Assembly (NCBI RefSeq): GCF_008831285.2
Contig: NC_045143.1
Location: 2,675,503 to 2,739,502 of the forward strand
Reading direction: 5' to 3'
DNA from: Nymphaea colorata
Taxonomy: Eukaryota > Streptophyta > Magnoliopsida > Nymphaeales > Nymphaeaceae
Length of the DNA stretch: 64,000 bases
In this document: positions 24,140 through 36,196 of the stretch, piece after piece
How the letters are laid out: each line of letters starts with the position of its first letter
Numbering within the stretch: position 1 is the stretch's first letter
Position numbers and translations under genes: made by a program
The notes under the pieces: model-generated
Seen by the model: the letters and a program-made list of their open reading frames with translations, nothing else
Told to the model about the DNA's origin: nothing
Databases searched by the model: none

Positions 24140-24771
24140 AAAATTTCAGCATCATTTGAACTATGGCATCGGCGTCTTGGTCATGCCAACAAGAAGGTCT
24201 GCGGTTTTTTTAATTCCAGTAAATTCATATCAATAAATTCTCCTATTCCAAAAGGAGTATGTCAGTCTTGTCTTTTGGGAAAGGCACATAAGCAACCATT
24301 TCCAACTTCTGATTTTCAAACCTCACGGCCTCTTGAAATGCTTCACATGGATGTACGGGGACCTGCCCCAATCACCTCTCGAGAGGGATTCGGATTCTTT
24401 CTACACATCATTGATGATTATTCTAGATTTTCATAGTTGTTTCCTCTCAAAGCTAAGTCTAAAGTTGTTCTATGTTTCAAGAATTTTAGATCTTGATTGA
24501 AAAGCTGTTAAATGCACATATATGCTCCATTCATTCTGACAATGGCAAAGAATTCATGAACTCTAACTTAGCTTCATTATGTGATGAACATGGGATTATG
24601 CATCAATTTTCTTGCCCTTACACTCCGGAACAAAATGGAATTGTTGAACGAAAAAATCGTCATACCGCCGAAATGGGATTAAGTATGCTTTATGATGCTG
24701 GATTATCATATAGTTTCTGGGTTGACGCTTTTCGCACTGCCATTTATATTATCAATCGTTTGCCTCAATGA
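24140..24771 (+). pseudogene. Copia integrase, frameshifted and C-terminally deleted
   Basis: The part at about 24165-24300 holds the pre-integrase zinc-binding region (RLGHANKK, then CQSCLLGKAHK), reached only by changing frame. The core follows with MDVRGP, then HSDNGKEF at 24532 and PEQNGIVERKNRH at 24626, the D-D-E region. The frame ends at NRLPQ-stop at 24771. The usual rest of the integrase domain and linker is missing, and the sequence moves straight to the Ser/Thr/Pro-rich region before reverse transcriptase, implying an internal deletion. Confidence 0.85.
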
Positions 24772-24928
24772 GACAGAAAGTCCTACATCAGAAACACCAT
24801 CTGTTCTGGATACACCAACTACATCCGATTTGGCTATTGATGTTGCCACCACCAGTCTTGATCCTCCCACTCGATCTCATCCAATGCTAACCCATTGTAT
24901 GACAGGTTCTTCAAAACCAAAAGTTTTT

Positions 24929-26533
24929 TCAGCCATCACAGCCCAAGAGGAACCAGGGAATTTTAAAGAAGTCATTCAATCATCATGTTGGCGTAATGCT
25001 ATGCAAAATGAGTTTTCAGCATTGCAAAAAAACAAAACCTGGCATCTTGTACCCCCACAGCTAAATCTCCATGTCATTAGTTTCAAATGGATTTACAAAA
25101 TCAAACGTCACCCTGATGATTCCACTGCACGACATAAAGCTCGACTTGCCGCTCGGGGTTTTCTTCAAACGGTTGGCATTGACTATCAAGAAACTTTTAG
25201 TCTGACTGTCAAACCTACCACTATCAGAGTGTTACTATCTCTAGCTGCCCACTTTGGTTGGTCTTTACGACAACTTGATTTTGACAATGTGTTTCTTAAT
25301 GGGTATCTTTCTGAAGATGTCTATATGGCTCAACCTGAGGAATTTCAAGATAGCACATTTCCTCGTTATGTCTGCAAATTAGATAAAGCACTCTATGGTG
25401 CATATTAGATAAAGCACTCTATGGGCTCAAGCAGGCTCCACGCGCATGGTATCATCGCCTGAGTTGCTTTCTTACTGATCTTGGTTTTGTTGTGTCTCAA
25501 TCTGATGTATCCTTGTTTATTTACTCTCGTGATAGGCTTCAACTTTATCTGCTTGTTTACATTGATGATTTGATCATTACCGGATCTGCACCAGCCCTCA
25601 TTTCTCGTATCATTACCCAGCTTGGTTTCACTTTTTTGGTTAAAAATCTTGGCCCTGGCTCTCACGTATTTTCTTGGCATTGAAGTCAAGCGACAACCCA
25701 GGGAGATATACATGTGTCAAGAAAATTAAATTAATAGCATTCTTCGCAAAGATAAAGTGGATCATGCCAAACCCACAATGTCTCGGTGACTACCAAAAAT
25801 GTCACAATTGTTAAAGAATCATCCTTTTCGGATCCCACACTATATCGGAGTGTGATAGGTGCATTACAGTATGTTACACTGACACGACCTGATATTACTT
25901 TTGCAGTAAATTGTGCCTCATGCACTCTCCCAAAGTGGCTCATTGAACAATGGTTAAAAGAATATTTCGGTATTTAAAAGACATCAGTCATTATGTTATT
26001 CGTTTGACTCAATCGCCTTCATTGCAATTAAGCATCTATGCAGACGCAGACTGGGCTGGAAGTCCAGAAGGCCGAAAGTCGACTGGTGGTTTTGTTGCTC
26101 TCTTAGAAAATAATGTTATCTCATGGGCCTCCAGAAAACAAAGGACTGTAGCTCGATCCAGCACTGAAGCTGAATACAAATCTCTAGCCTGTGTTGCTGC
26201 AGAAATACTATGGTTAAAATCGCTTCTCAAAGAATTAAGATCTCCTCACAAGATACACCAGTCCTATGGTGCGATAATATAGGTGCTTTATACCTAGCAG
26301 CAAATCTAGTCTTTCATGCTCGTACCAAACATGTTGAAATTGATTTTCACTTCGTTAGAGATCATATCAATAAGGGAGAGATACAAGTGAACTTCATTCG
26401 AACCAAAGAGCAACTAGCAGATGGGATGACAAAGGCTCCTGGAGGAACGACGTTTACGACTTTCAGAAACATTCTCAACATCATAGGACTGCCGTTCAGA
26501 TTGCGGGAGACTGTTAAGGAAGGTTTTGGATAG
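24929..26533 (+). pseudogene. Copia reverse transcriptase and RNase H, broken
   Basis: The reverse transcriptase starts around WRNAMQNEF and includes WIYKIKRHPD and LRQLDFDNVFLNG. A 26-bp tandem duplication (25379-25404 repeated at 25405) shifts the frame just after KALYG. The catalytic loop reads YIDD at about 25560 rather than the common YVDD. Further frame changes separate the thumb region. RNase H (about 26030-26230) has YADADWAG, STGGF, SWASRKQ and STEAEY. The final frame stops inside the 3' LTR at 26531-26533. Confidence 0.9.
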
Positions 26534-26754
26534 TGATTGACGAGCCTATAATTGTGGATCTAATTGGCGACGTCAATCCACAATAATTGTGGATCTGATA
26601 CGATTTTATATCTTGCCATATTGTATTGTAACCTCCCATCAATTGTACTCTATATATTTGTTGTATTCTCAATCATATACAACATAGAAGAGATTTTAAT
26701 ATTTGCTCGTGTCCTCTCTTTCCCTCTCTCTCACGATACTCTTGAGGTTTTTCA
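26512..26754 (+). repeat. 3' LTR of the copia element
   Basis: It begins TGTTAAGG at 26512 and ends TTCA at 26754, followed by the CAAAC target duplication. It is four bases shorter than the 5' LTR, mainly in the CT-rich tract. Confidence 0.95.
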
Positions 26755-27114
26755 CAAACAATGAACAAATAATTTGAGATGACACTGGTAGCTATGGCAT
26801 CTTATGTCTGAAGCGAAAATATTAGCATTCCAATCTTTGTCTTTGATTGACGATGGATGGAGAAAGATCAGTAGACACAGGTTGGATCGGTGATGGAATT
26901 TAGAAACTGGGTAAAGATCAGAGGCCGGATAAGTGACAGAATTTAAGAACCTGTCGGCAATCAACAAAGAAACCGCCGAAGTTGGTGGATATAAGTTGAA
27001 ACTGCAAAGCAATTGAATGATTGAATCTATTGACAACATAATCGAGTTCAAGCACCGAATATAGTTCATTTGCTTTCTTTTATCGACCTTCTCGAAAAGA
27101 TCTTATGAAATAGG
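26755..27114. other. Intergenic, nothing recognised
   Basis: AT-rich sequence between the copia element and the foldback structure. A short phrase (CAATCAACAAAGAAACCGCC) is shared with about 2377. Confidence 0.4.
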
Positions 27115-28169
27115 ACAAAAGAGGTCGACTGGGGGAAGTGGACTTCGTCAATCTCGAAGGAAAGACAGCACCCACCGTGTAGAAAATCTCCATGAACCAG
27201 CTTTTTTCTAGGCCTGGGTGTCGGGCCGGGCCCGGGCCTGGGCCGAGAAAAACCTGGCTTGGGCTCGATAGGCCGGCCCGGCCCGTTGAGATTAAAAAAT
27301 TTTTTTCTAAATTTTTTGTTTTAATAATATATATTTATTATTAATAAATATATTTTTTAGTTAATTTTTTTTTTAATTTTAAATGGGTCGGGCCGGGCTG
27401 GGCCCGTGCGGAGACCCGAGCTCATTGGCCCGATGCCCACCCTTACTTTTTCCCCAAAACAATGACATTTTTTTATTTGTAAAACTCAGATGGTGACACT
27501 ATTCCACTACAAAAAAAAGCTGAGTCTAATGAAATCAGATAGCAAGAGTTCACCTCTTGTTCTTTCTTTTTCTTTTCCTTTTTTGAACTATGTTGTGAAC
27601 AGAGCTCACTCTCTCCAAATATGGGAGTTTATAAGTATTGTTTATAGATCCAGTAATTAAATGTTGGGCATAACCACATAATTTCCTAAAATAAGAAAGC
27701 AGTTCTATTAAACGCTTGTTATAGGAATGAGCATTTTAGTGACACAATGTTCTTCTTGCAAAACAACCTTTAAGAGATAAAGTAGGAGTAGGCATTGAGC
27801 CAGTCCCATCCGGCCCATCGGGCCGGTGAGCTTGGGTCTCGGCCCGGGCCCGGCCCGACCCATTTAAACTTAAAAAATAAATTTTTTAAATATAAAATAA
27901 ATTTATTAATAATACATATATATTATTAAAACAAAAAATTTAAAAAAAATTAATCTCAACGGACCGGGCTGACCGGGCCCGGCATATCGGGTCCGGGCTA
28001 GGTTTTTCTCGGCCCAAGCCCGGGCCCGATCGGGCCGGGCCGGCCGGCCCGACACCCAGGCCTAGAAAAAATTAAAAAAAAAGCTGTTTTATGGAGATTT
28101 TCTGCACGGTGGGTGTTGTCTTTCCTTCCAGATTGACGAAGTCCACTTCCCCCAGTCGACCTCTTTTGT
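27115..28169. mobile_element. Foldback structure made of two inverted GC-end/AT-core elements
   Basis: The left arm (27115 to about 27447) and right arm (about 27783-28169) are imperfect reverse complements. They start and end with ACAAAAGAGGTCGACTGGGG and its complement. Inside each arm sits a hAT-like unit whose GC-rich ends (GGGCCGGGC / GCCCGGCCC words) flank an AT-only core. The unit ends resemble TAGGGGTGGGCA / TGCCCACCCCTA, as in the other copies in this window. The loop is about 335 bases. Either one element inserted and was then inverted and duplicated with its flanks, or the whole is a single foldback-type element. Confidence 0.75.
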
Positions 28170-29713
28170 ACGTGAACGTAGTCTCTCATGAGTGAAACTA
28201 AAGACATGCCATATGAAGTACCCCAAGTTTGCTACTTTGAGTTATGCTTCTCGGGGCTAATTTACTTTAAATTCAGATTCAGACACAAATAAAGCAACAG
28301 TCTAATGCAATATTCAAAATCCAATTTCTAAATCTAAACGAGACCAAATTTCATTATATCATCCTAACTAGGGAAAAAGCTTAGAAGAATGACAAAGATG
28401 AGAACGGTGGTGGAGAGCAGCTTTATATAAGACTTCTCATTTTTCATAGAACTTGTCTAAATTCACTATTGAAAAATGAATTGGTCCGCAGCCCCTAAAA
28501 TCATGTATTGTGAACTAAAAAAGACCGATGTTTAGCTAGGTCCATCCACACATGGTGTCTACACCACAGACCTAAGTCGGTGCCCCGCAAGTATTCAACG
28601 AGAAATTGGTTAGTGCCCCTCAACCAAAAAGTTGTGGCTTCGCCACTGTGACACAGCCACTACTTTTGACATCATCTTTGCTGCTGAATTAATCTTTCGC
28701 TTTATTTGTTTTTCATCTTGCATTTTTGAAAAATTATATCATACTAGTTAACATGAAAAGACTGCCCGGTTTAAGCATCTTTTAGGCTTGAAGATACCGA
28801 AAGATGTTTATAGAAAACAAGTAGATTCTAAATAAAATAATGTGGAACCACTTTATTGACATATATTCCAATTTAACTTCAAAAGCAAGTTTTTGCTTCC
28901 ATGGATATTGAATCAGAAAGGCTTGTTCACATGCTCTTTGAAAGTATGGTTCCTCCACACACTTATTATTTTGACAATAAACCTGAGGAGCTTAACTTGA
29001 ACTTGGAAATGAGGAAACCAACAATCAATATGAGTTCAGTTCGCACATATTCTCTGATACTCCATTTGCTGCTTCTCACCACAATCGCCGACCGTTGGCA
29101 CAGACCGACTTTCTAAAGAACTTGTAGGTCCAACTTTTTGCCCCTTTCAATTTAAGCCATGCATTCAGAGTGAAGCATGCATTGCCCGTCAGATTGGAAG
29201 AGGGAGAAATTTCATCTTATAAATTTTTACAGAAAAGTTTATCATGGTAAATTTACCACATTAAATTCTTCCATGACATCAAACGGGCCCTTAAGGAATA
29301 GTTTTTTAAAAAAACTCTACCTTGAGGGACTATGTTTTGCCATCGCATATTTGGATTAGAGTTTTCTCTTGCGTTGGATCTTATAGCTAAGTCTGAGTTT
29401 GAATGTAAAGCATGGAAAATTGATTGGATCGGAATGAACGTGATTAAGATCGGATGATATAGAGTTGGATCTTTTGTCATCTTCGGACCAACCCATAGGA
29501 GCATGGTCTGGAGACGGAAGAGTCGGTTCTAAATAGGAAACAGTGTCGTGAAAATTTGATCGTTCGAAATTTCGATCCAAATCAATTTTACTCCACACAG
29601 TGTTTGATCTTCTTTTAATTGCTTGACAAGGATGAGTTACACTACTACACATAAATTATTTTTCTGTACAATTATGCCAAGACAAAAATAATTGAAAAAA
29701 GAAAATGAGCAAT
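28170..29713. other. Intergenic, nothing firmly recognised
   Basis: No gene is supported. Near 28630-28648 the phrase GTGGCTTCGCCACTG resembles one end of a common plant hAT family, but no partner end is seen. The ORFs at 28901-29116 and 29356-29652 look random. Confidence 0.4.
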
Positions 29714-29984
29714 GTGCCTAGCGATGAATTTGATCTGTTTGGCCTTTCGTATAGACAGAATCAAACTTGGTCGCAACACAATATATGCATTATCACAAAT
29801 CGACAGTCGACACCATGCGTGCATTCTATTCTTATGCACCATACAAATGAAAATACCTTTTTTCTTTTCAAAATTATATAAATACTACTTTATACGTTTA
29901 TGTTCTATATATACATATATATATATAGATATATATACCTTTTTTCTTTTCAAAATTATATAAATACTACTTTATACGTTTATG

Positions 29985-30049
<65 letters not shown>

Positions 30050-32370
30050 GAAACACGCATTCAACTTCAAAAAAAAATAGCAACAATTAAAAAAGAGAGC
30101 AGCAATGTGGTTTCCATTTCTTTCATTTACACCCGAATTAGGGACGACAGAGCTAGTAGTAGGAACTGTTTTTTGCATTCAGATGGCCCAAATATGCTAA
30201 CAAGCAGCTGCCGAAGAAAATTTTGTGCTACGACTGGATTTACCAACATAGTCTTCATAGATAAAGTTTAGTGAAATAGTGCTTTTACCAACAAAAAATA
30301 TATAACTTAGGCAATTTTATAAAATGCTATAGTGATGTTATATATGACAAGAATTGTTTATGTTTACGGTAAGAAGACCTATCTCGTAACCCAAATGTCT
30401 GAGTACTACATGTTACCTTCATATATAACAGAAAAAATACGTTAAACTCTAAACAACAATTGTTTAAAGTATAAAGTTTTTTACTCTTCCAATAGATACA
30501 ACATGCTAGTTGCCAACAAAAACGTAACTTTGAAGAAAATTCAGAAATATATAGGGGCCATCTGGATTATTGCTAAAAGTTGACCCTTAAAAGGAAGCCT
30601 CATTTGTCAAAGCTATTTGGACCCAATGACAACTGTGTGCAAGTTCAGTATTGAAAGAAGTTTATCAATATCATAAAAAGTGATTGATTTGAATGATTGG
30701 AATGTCAATGAATGGATTCAAATTAGATATATTACCCTTTTTTTATATTCACATATTTTGATTCAAATCCATATTTTAATAGAAACAAAGAAAAGTCATA
30801 TTTGAATCTGAATCCAAAATCTGATTTCACCTGAATTCAATATTTACATGTACATTTGGATCTGAATCCAAATTTTAAATCTAATCTGGTCGATTGTGGG
30901 TCAAAATGTATGAGCAATGGATATAAGACATCTATTGAAAATTAAATCCGATACGATTCTGACTGGATATTCATATATATTTGAATATAAATCTGATGAC
31001 ATTTCATTTCTTAAATTTGAATCCCATCTGATTTCTTAGCCCAATATTAAACTTTTTTCTATGAATGACTATTTTGGAACGGTTGGTTGAGTAATTTATG
31101 TATATCGATATATTGGCCTGCTGATTTTACTTCGTTTTCTTCTCCATGGTCAATAACTCGGACACCCCCATGACCCGAATGGGTCTATAATGGATCGGAC
31201 CCGCCAAACTGAGAACCGAACTCGGATCTTACAGTGTTATAAACTCGGAGATCTGAATAGTAACCCGGATCAAACTGCAATCGTGAGTGAAATTTAGTAG
31301 GGTTGTCTCATCGTGTTTTGATACGGGCCGAAGATGGATCGTAACCGATCCGTTTGCTAACCTTGGCAGAAGTTTCGAGATGGACTGGAGGTGTGGAGAG
31401 AAGCCGCCCCGGATCTGGTTGGGCCCATGGCGTAGACCTTTCCACGTCCTACAATTGAAGATTCAATATTAGATAAAATGCGAAACCAGAACCCACACCA
31501 ACCCTGTTCCACTTGAAGACCACACAAAATGCCCACATTTCAGACTTATATTGCATGTTTATCCTTTCCCTTCTCCTTGAACGGCCAATCGAATCCCACA
31601 GAAAGCGCGCCTACACACACACACACGAAGTTATGTATCCAAAATCCAAATATGTCTGCTTCTCACGTTTTCGAAGTCTCTTTTCATACATCTATCTACA
31701 TAGATGTAAATTGCATGGTCATATACATAAGTATAAAGAATCTTGTAAGTTTGATTCCAAGATCTAATTTCATCAACTGACAAAGGCCAAAATTGCTAAT
31801 ATTTTAAAAGCCTTTGAAATTTAAATGATCCGGTTTGGTCTTTTTGAGTGATGCAAATTTTAAAGATTGACATTTATTTATGCTGTTGATTTTATATATA
31901 AAAAAAACAAACATAGAAACGCTTAAAAGTAGAATGCACTAACATACAACATAAATTGAGGGATAAAATAGAATGTTATATGTTATATGACTTAAAGAAA
32001 AAAAAAAATCGCTACAAAAAACCACACTTGTTGCCCGTCCAAGGAGTATGGGTGGGCCAAGGCCCTCCCCAGGCTGTTTGATATAACTTATGGTTGACGT
32101 CTTACTTTGACACACTCAGACGACTGCCTTTCCAGCCATGACAACGATTTGTTAGGGTTTAATACATATATAATATTAACGACATGCTTTTTAGCATAGT
32201 AGCTTCCATATTAGGGTTTTAAACAAGGCAATTTTTTTGACGTGTGATCATGTGGCCCTAAGCAGCTGCTCCCACATTAACTTATTTATTTATTTGGGAA
32301 AGATCAGCGAAAGTAGTATGTATGTTTTATTCCAAAACAATGTTTAAATAAATGAAACGACATATAAATG
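29714..32370. repeat. Dispersed repeat, long copy
   Basis: This holds the same ordered blocks as 3186-4132 with additional sequence between them. An 80-bp segment is tandemly repeated at about 29857-30000, followed by (TA)n at 29989-30044. A degenerate ATCTGAATCC-type array lies at 30690-31040. No coding sequence is recognised. Confidence 0.65.
29989..30044. repeat. (TA)n microsatellite
   Basis: An uninterrupted run of about 28 TA dinucleotides. The Tyr/Ile ORF across it is an artefact. Confidence 0.95.
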
Positions 32371-33620
32371 TCTATATTTTTAATAAACATAAGATACTAA
32401 AAGATCGGACATCCAACATAAGTGGTTCGAAAAAATTAGATATGGAAAAAAAATTAATACCCAATTTAAAAGTAGAAAATGGTTCAGATTTAAAAATGAC
32501 ATCCAATTAAATTTTTATTATGGTTGGATTTAGTTTTAAACAAATATGTTACTTCCAACGGCCCTTACATTTTGAAAAATAGATCAGATTTGACCGAAAA
32601 CTTAGATTTGAATTCAAATGTGAATGTAAAAATCAGATACGGATCAGATTCATATTATGAAATTGGGTTTTCGATTGGTATGACTTTTCTTCGTTTGTCT
32701 TTGAATCCGAAGTCGAACTTGAACTTGTGAATATCCGAAATAAAGTTGATTAAATAAAGTTTTTACGGGTCGTTTAGCAATGGGAACTGTCGTATGAATC
32801 TATTCTCAATCTTTGAGACAGATACATAGATTGCTACGGTTTCCATTGCCAAACAACATCTTACAGTTGTGCTCTTGAGTCACCTAATTTATTAAATTGC
32901 ATGCTGTAATCAGCAAAAAGATCAATACTACAAATAAATGTGGTTGTTTTTTGTAGCCGAGCCGAGACATGTCAATGCACATCAATGTAAGTATCTTTCT
33001 AGTAACTTGGCATTCGAGGTGTTCTTTACTTTGTTAATGGATTCTACAAGTTATTCAACTGAATTTTAGAACAGTTTAGAAACTGTTCGGCAATAGTAAT
33101 AAGATGTTGATGTTTTATGCATCTGTTTAAACAAATTGAAGCAGATTTATGAAACAATTTTTAAAATGTTTGGTAAATCTGCCCCAAATAAATTGTGCAT
33201 CCTGTTACTGTTTCCAAACAGTTCCTCTTTTACTTAGATTAAAATTACGATATGCTCCCAGGCAAATCCCAACACTATTTCTTCCGGATCAAATCCAAAG
33301 GTCACTACTGTAAATGGTAGTGGCGATGGGTTCCAGATCCAAATCCAAATATTAGGTCTGAATCCAAATATGATGATGGTACCGGACTCGATAATGTCAG
33401 GTCTGGTCGGCGGCATGGACGTTGAAGTAATTTTTGTACAACAGAAGACTATTATTGTCATTTCAGAGGAGGTACCGGAAAGTATCATGCCAACACGAAG
33501 GCTGCGAAGAAGACTTTTCTAGATCTCTCTTCATTTTTCCATCGCTCCCGCAACTTCCGGATATTTTGATTTCCTGGTTTTTTCTCTTTCCGGTCTTTCC
33601 TTTTTAAGGCGTTTTCTCTC
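32371..33620. other. Intergenic upstream of the HSP110-type gene
   Basis: 32380-32740 and 33300-33370 carry the degenerate ATCCAAATCC/TTGAATTC-type words found elsewhere. No gene is supported. The last 150 bases become C/T-rich and are probably promoter. Confidence 0.5.
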
Positions 33621-33623
33621 TCC

Positions 33624-33643
33624 AGAATAGAGGGTTCTAGAAG
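33624..33643 (+). promoter_or_regulatory. Candidate gapped heat-shock element
   Basis: Three five-base modules lie in register with one skipped: AGAAT (33624), GTTCT (33634) and AGAAG (33639). They are about 95 bases before the first donor of the HSP110-type gene. Gapped elements of this type can bind heat-shock factors. I cannot see the transcription start, so it may lie in the promoter or in the leader. Confidence 0.35.
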
Positions 33644-36110
33644 CCAGCTTCCCCTTCATTTCATCAACCCCCCGCCCCCCTCCCCCTCTCGCTTTCTCTC
33701 TCTCGAGGATTCGCCAGCGACGGACTCTGCCGCGAAGGTAATGGAACCCTAATTTCCTTCTCCATGGTGCGGGAAGCCCTAGTTCTAACGCTTGTCCTCG
33801 ATTCCGTTGTTTTCCGATCTCCTGTTATGTTTTTTGGCGAATCTCTGATTGTCCGGCTACATTTTCTCCGGGAAACCGCAAACGTTTGGGGGATTTTTTT
33901 CTGCTTGTGAGATTATTATTTGTTTCCGGACTGGCTTTCCTTCATGTCCTTATGTTGGTTCCTTACTGACGCGGAGGCGGCACTTTCGGATTTGAGTGTT
34001 CCGGATCTATCATTTGAGAACTTTCGGTCCGTCGGAGGTGTCGTGAGGATGGGAGACCCTGGAGTCCTTAGTTTGGAAGTGTGATTTTTCGATCTGTTTC
34101 TGATGTCCTAATCTGGGCCTTGTAATTCAAAGATCCATTCACTCATGTTCTTTTTGTGAATCTCTCTTTTATTGGGTTCTGATGATTAGCTGAGATTGCG
34201 TCCTGGGCAACTTCATTTTTCTGCGATTGTGAGTGTGGACATTTTTTGTTGATTCCACCCGAGTGTGGAAGTTTTGGGCTTTTGATGCCCCTCTTTTCAT
34301 GCATTTATCTGATCATCAGTCCCCTTTCCTCTCCTGGTTCCCGGACATTGTTCGTTTCACTCGTAAAATATTATTTTTGTACGTCAGATTTGTCTATTTT
34401 TAACCCTATTTGAGACGTGATCATTTAGCTACTTCCTCGTTCGGGATATTTTCCCGCTTGTCTAAACCTTTAGAGTTTAACGTCGCATTTGAAGAGGCCT
34501 CCTATTGGCTCTTCTCTTCATTCTGGCACATCTATTTCTGGACTTATTGTTCGTGGTCCTCTTGTAGGTGTGGTTTATCTTTTTAGTTCTTCTAGATGTA
34601 ATTTTCCATTTAGACTAATGGAAACGTTATCTTCGGCAAAATGTGTAAAATTTGAAATTCATTTGCACTTCATTGTTTTGCGTCATATATTTTTTAGATT
34701 TCAGGCACTTCTAATCAATAATCTAGATTCCTCATGTTAAGTTTTTCCATTTCACGCATGTCGGGTGTTACTCTTTGCTATTTGGATTTTGGCACCAGTT
34801 TGAAACTTGGAATTTATCATACGTACCTTTTATGTTGAATTTGGAGTGAAGCTACTTAAGGTTATATATGGTTTATTTGAAATGCTGTTTTGGTGCTCAA
34901 TATTGAAAATCTCTTCTGCTAGTTCTGTTGTGCTATGGATACCTTTGGATAACTGAATCTTGTCTCAATTACGGTATATCTGTATTTTCATTTCTATATG
35001 TAGAAAAATAATATCGCTTTCGCAAGAGCAATTATGCATGTGGGGAATGCTACCATTCTCAATCAAAAACTGTCAAGATCAACTTAGAGAAACCTTGTTT
35101 TCTTAGTATTAAACATTACTCTACATCCCATTTCTTTCACCATGTGTAGTTATTCTTTCACACGAATGGAGGTTGGAAATAATAATTGCCTCCTATACTA
35201 GGGAACAGATCCAGGTCTGGCCCATTATTGGTGAGCCAGGAACTCAAGCTGATATATCAGTTTGGTTTCATTAGATTTATGCTTGCCTCATGAGTGGCTT
35301 GAGCGAGGCAGTGATATGCAGGATTAACATTATTGATTGCACGTGAAATGCCTGTTGTTTGAAGTGCAGTATTCACGTAGCAGAAGGCCAATTAAAAAAA
35401 AAAAAAACTTTATGTGGGCATTTTCACCCACAGCAATTTTCTTATCATTTGAAAAATTATTGGCTTGGGGCTTTTACATCTGCTTCATTTTTTTTCCCTT
35501 TGATCTCTTTCAAACATATATGACTAGATAGTTTCATCCCATATAGGAATTTCAAATTATGATGATTCTACAAATTGGTCTTTTTTTTTGTTATTTTTTG
35601 TCTTACCTTTTTGTTTCGATGTGGAATGCTCCTTAGTTTGCTTCTCCATGCAATTTATTTGCTCGGAAAGGGATTGTTGTGTTTGTGTCAAATTGAGCAG
35701 CTTGGTCATCTGAGCAAGATTATCTTCTGTTGAATTGCCCACCACTGTCAAGCGTGACTGTTTCTCTCCTTCTCTTTTCATGTGAATGTGGTGACACTTG
35801 GGTTCTGTTCCAAACATTGGGAAATCATGTTTTATGGCTTTTTTTTCTTCTTCCTCATTCTTTGCTGGATGTTCATCACATCTTCTAAGATTTTGGTATT
35901 AGTAATTTAGTTGAACAAATAAATGTAGAAAAATATACTGAATTCATTGATTGATTATAATTGTAATTGTCAATTTATCTATAACTCGAACTCGAAACAA
36001 GAACTGATTAGTCTCCTGCATTTGACCGTTCTCCGAACAAACAAATAGAGCTATTAATCTGTTACCCTTTTCCTATCTAATTTTTTTTCTTTGCTGCTTT
36101 GTTTTTGCAG
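33644..36110 (+). other. Probable 5' UTR exon and long leader intron of the HSP110-type gene
   Basis: A CT-rich leader ends with AAG|GTAATG at 33737/33738, a consensus donor. The next good acceptor before the coding start is TTTTTGCAG ending at 36110. The implied intron is 2373 bases, T-rich throughout, and has no supportable gene. The leader then continues for 86 bases to the ATG at 36197. The exon start is not visible. Confidence 0.6.
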
Positions 36111-36196
36111 ACACTATAGTTCTGGAAATTGGAAACTCCTTGATCAAATATATAACGGCCTTCTCTTTATCCTGCTGTGTTTGATTTGTGGTAAAA

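Larger units (their letters stand above)
21771..26754 (+). mobile_element. Ty1/copia LTR retrotransposon, complete ends, defective coding region
   Basis: The 4984-bp element is flanked by the 5-bp target duplication CAAAC (21766-21770 and 26755-26759). It has LTRs at 21771-22017 and 26512-26754, both TG...CA, a tRNA-iMet primer site and a purine-rich tract (GCGGGAGA) next to the 3' LTR. The gene order gag, protease, integrase, reverse transcriptase, RNase H is diagnostic of copia. All coding parts carry stops, frameshifts or deletions, so it is not autonomous. By eye the LTRs differ at roughly a dozen positions, so the insertion is moderately old. Confidence 0.95.

Noticed and set aside
28630-28648. 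End of a further hAT family (GTGGCTTCGCCACTG)
   Set aside because: Only one possible end and no target duplication found; kept as a note in the intergenic entry.
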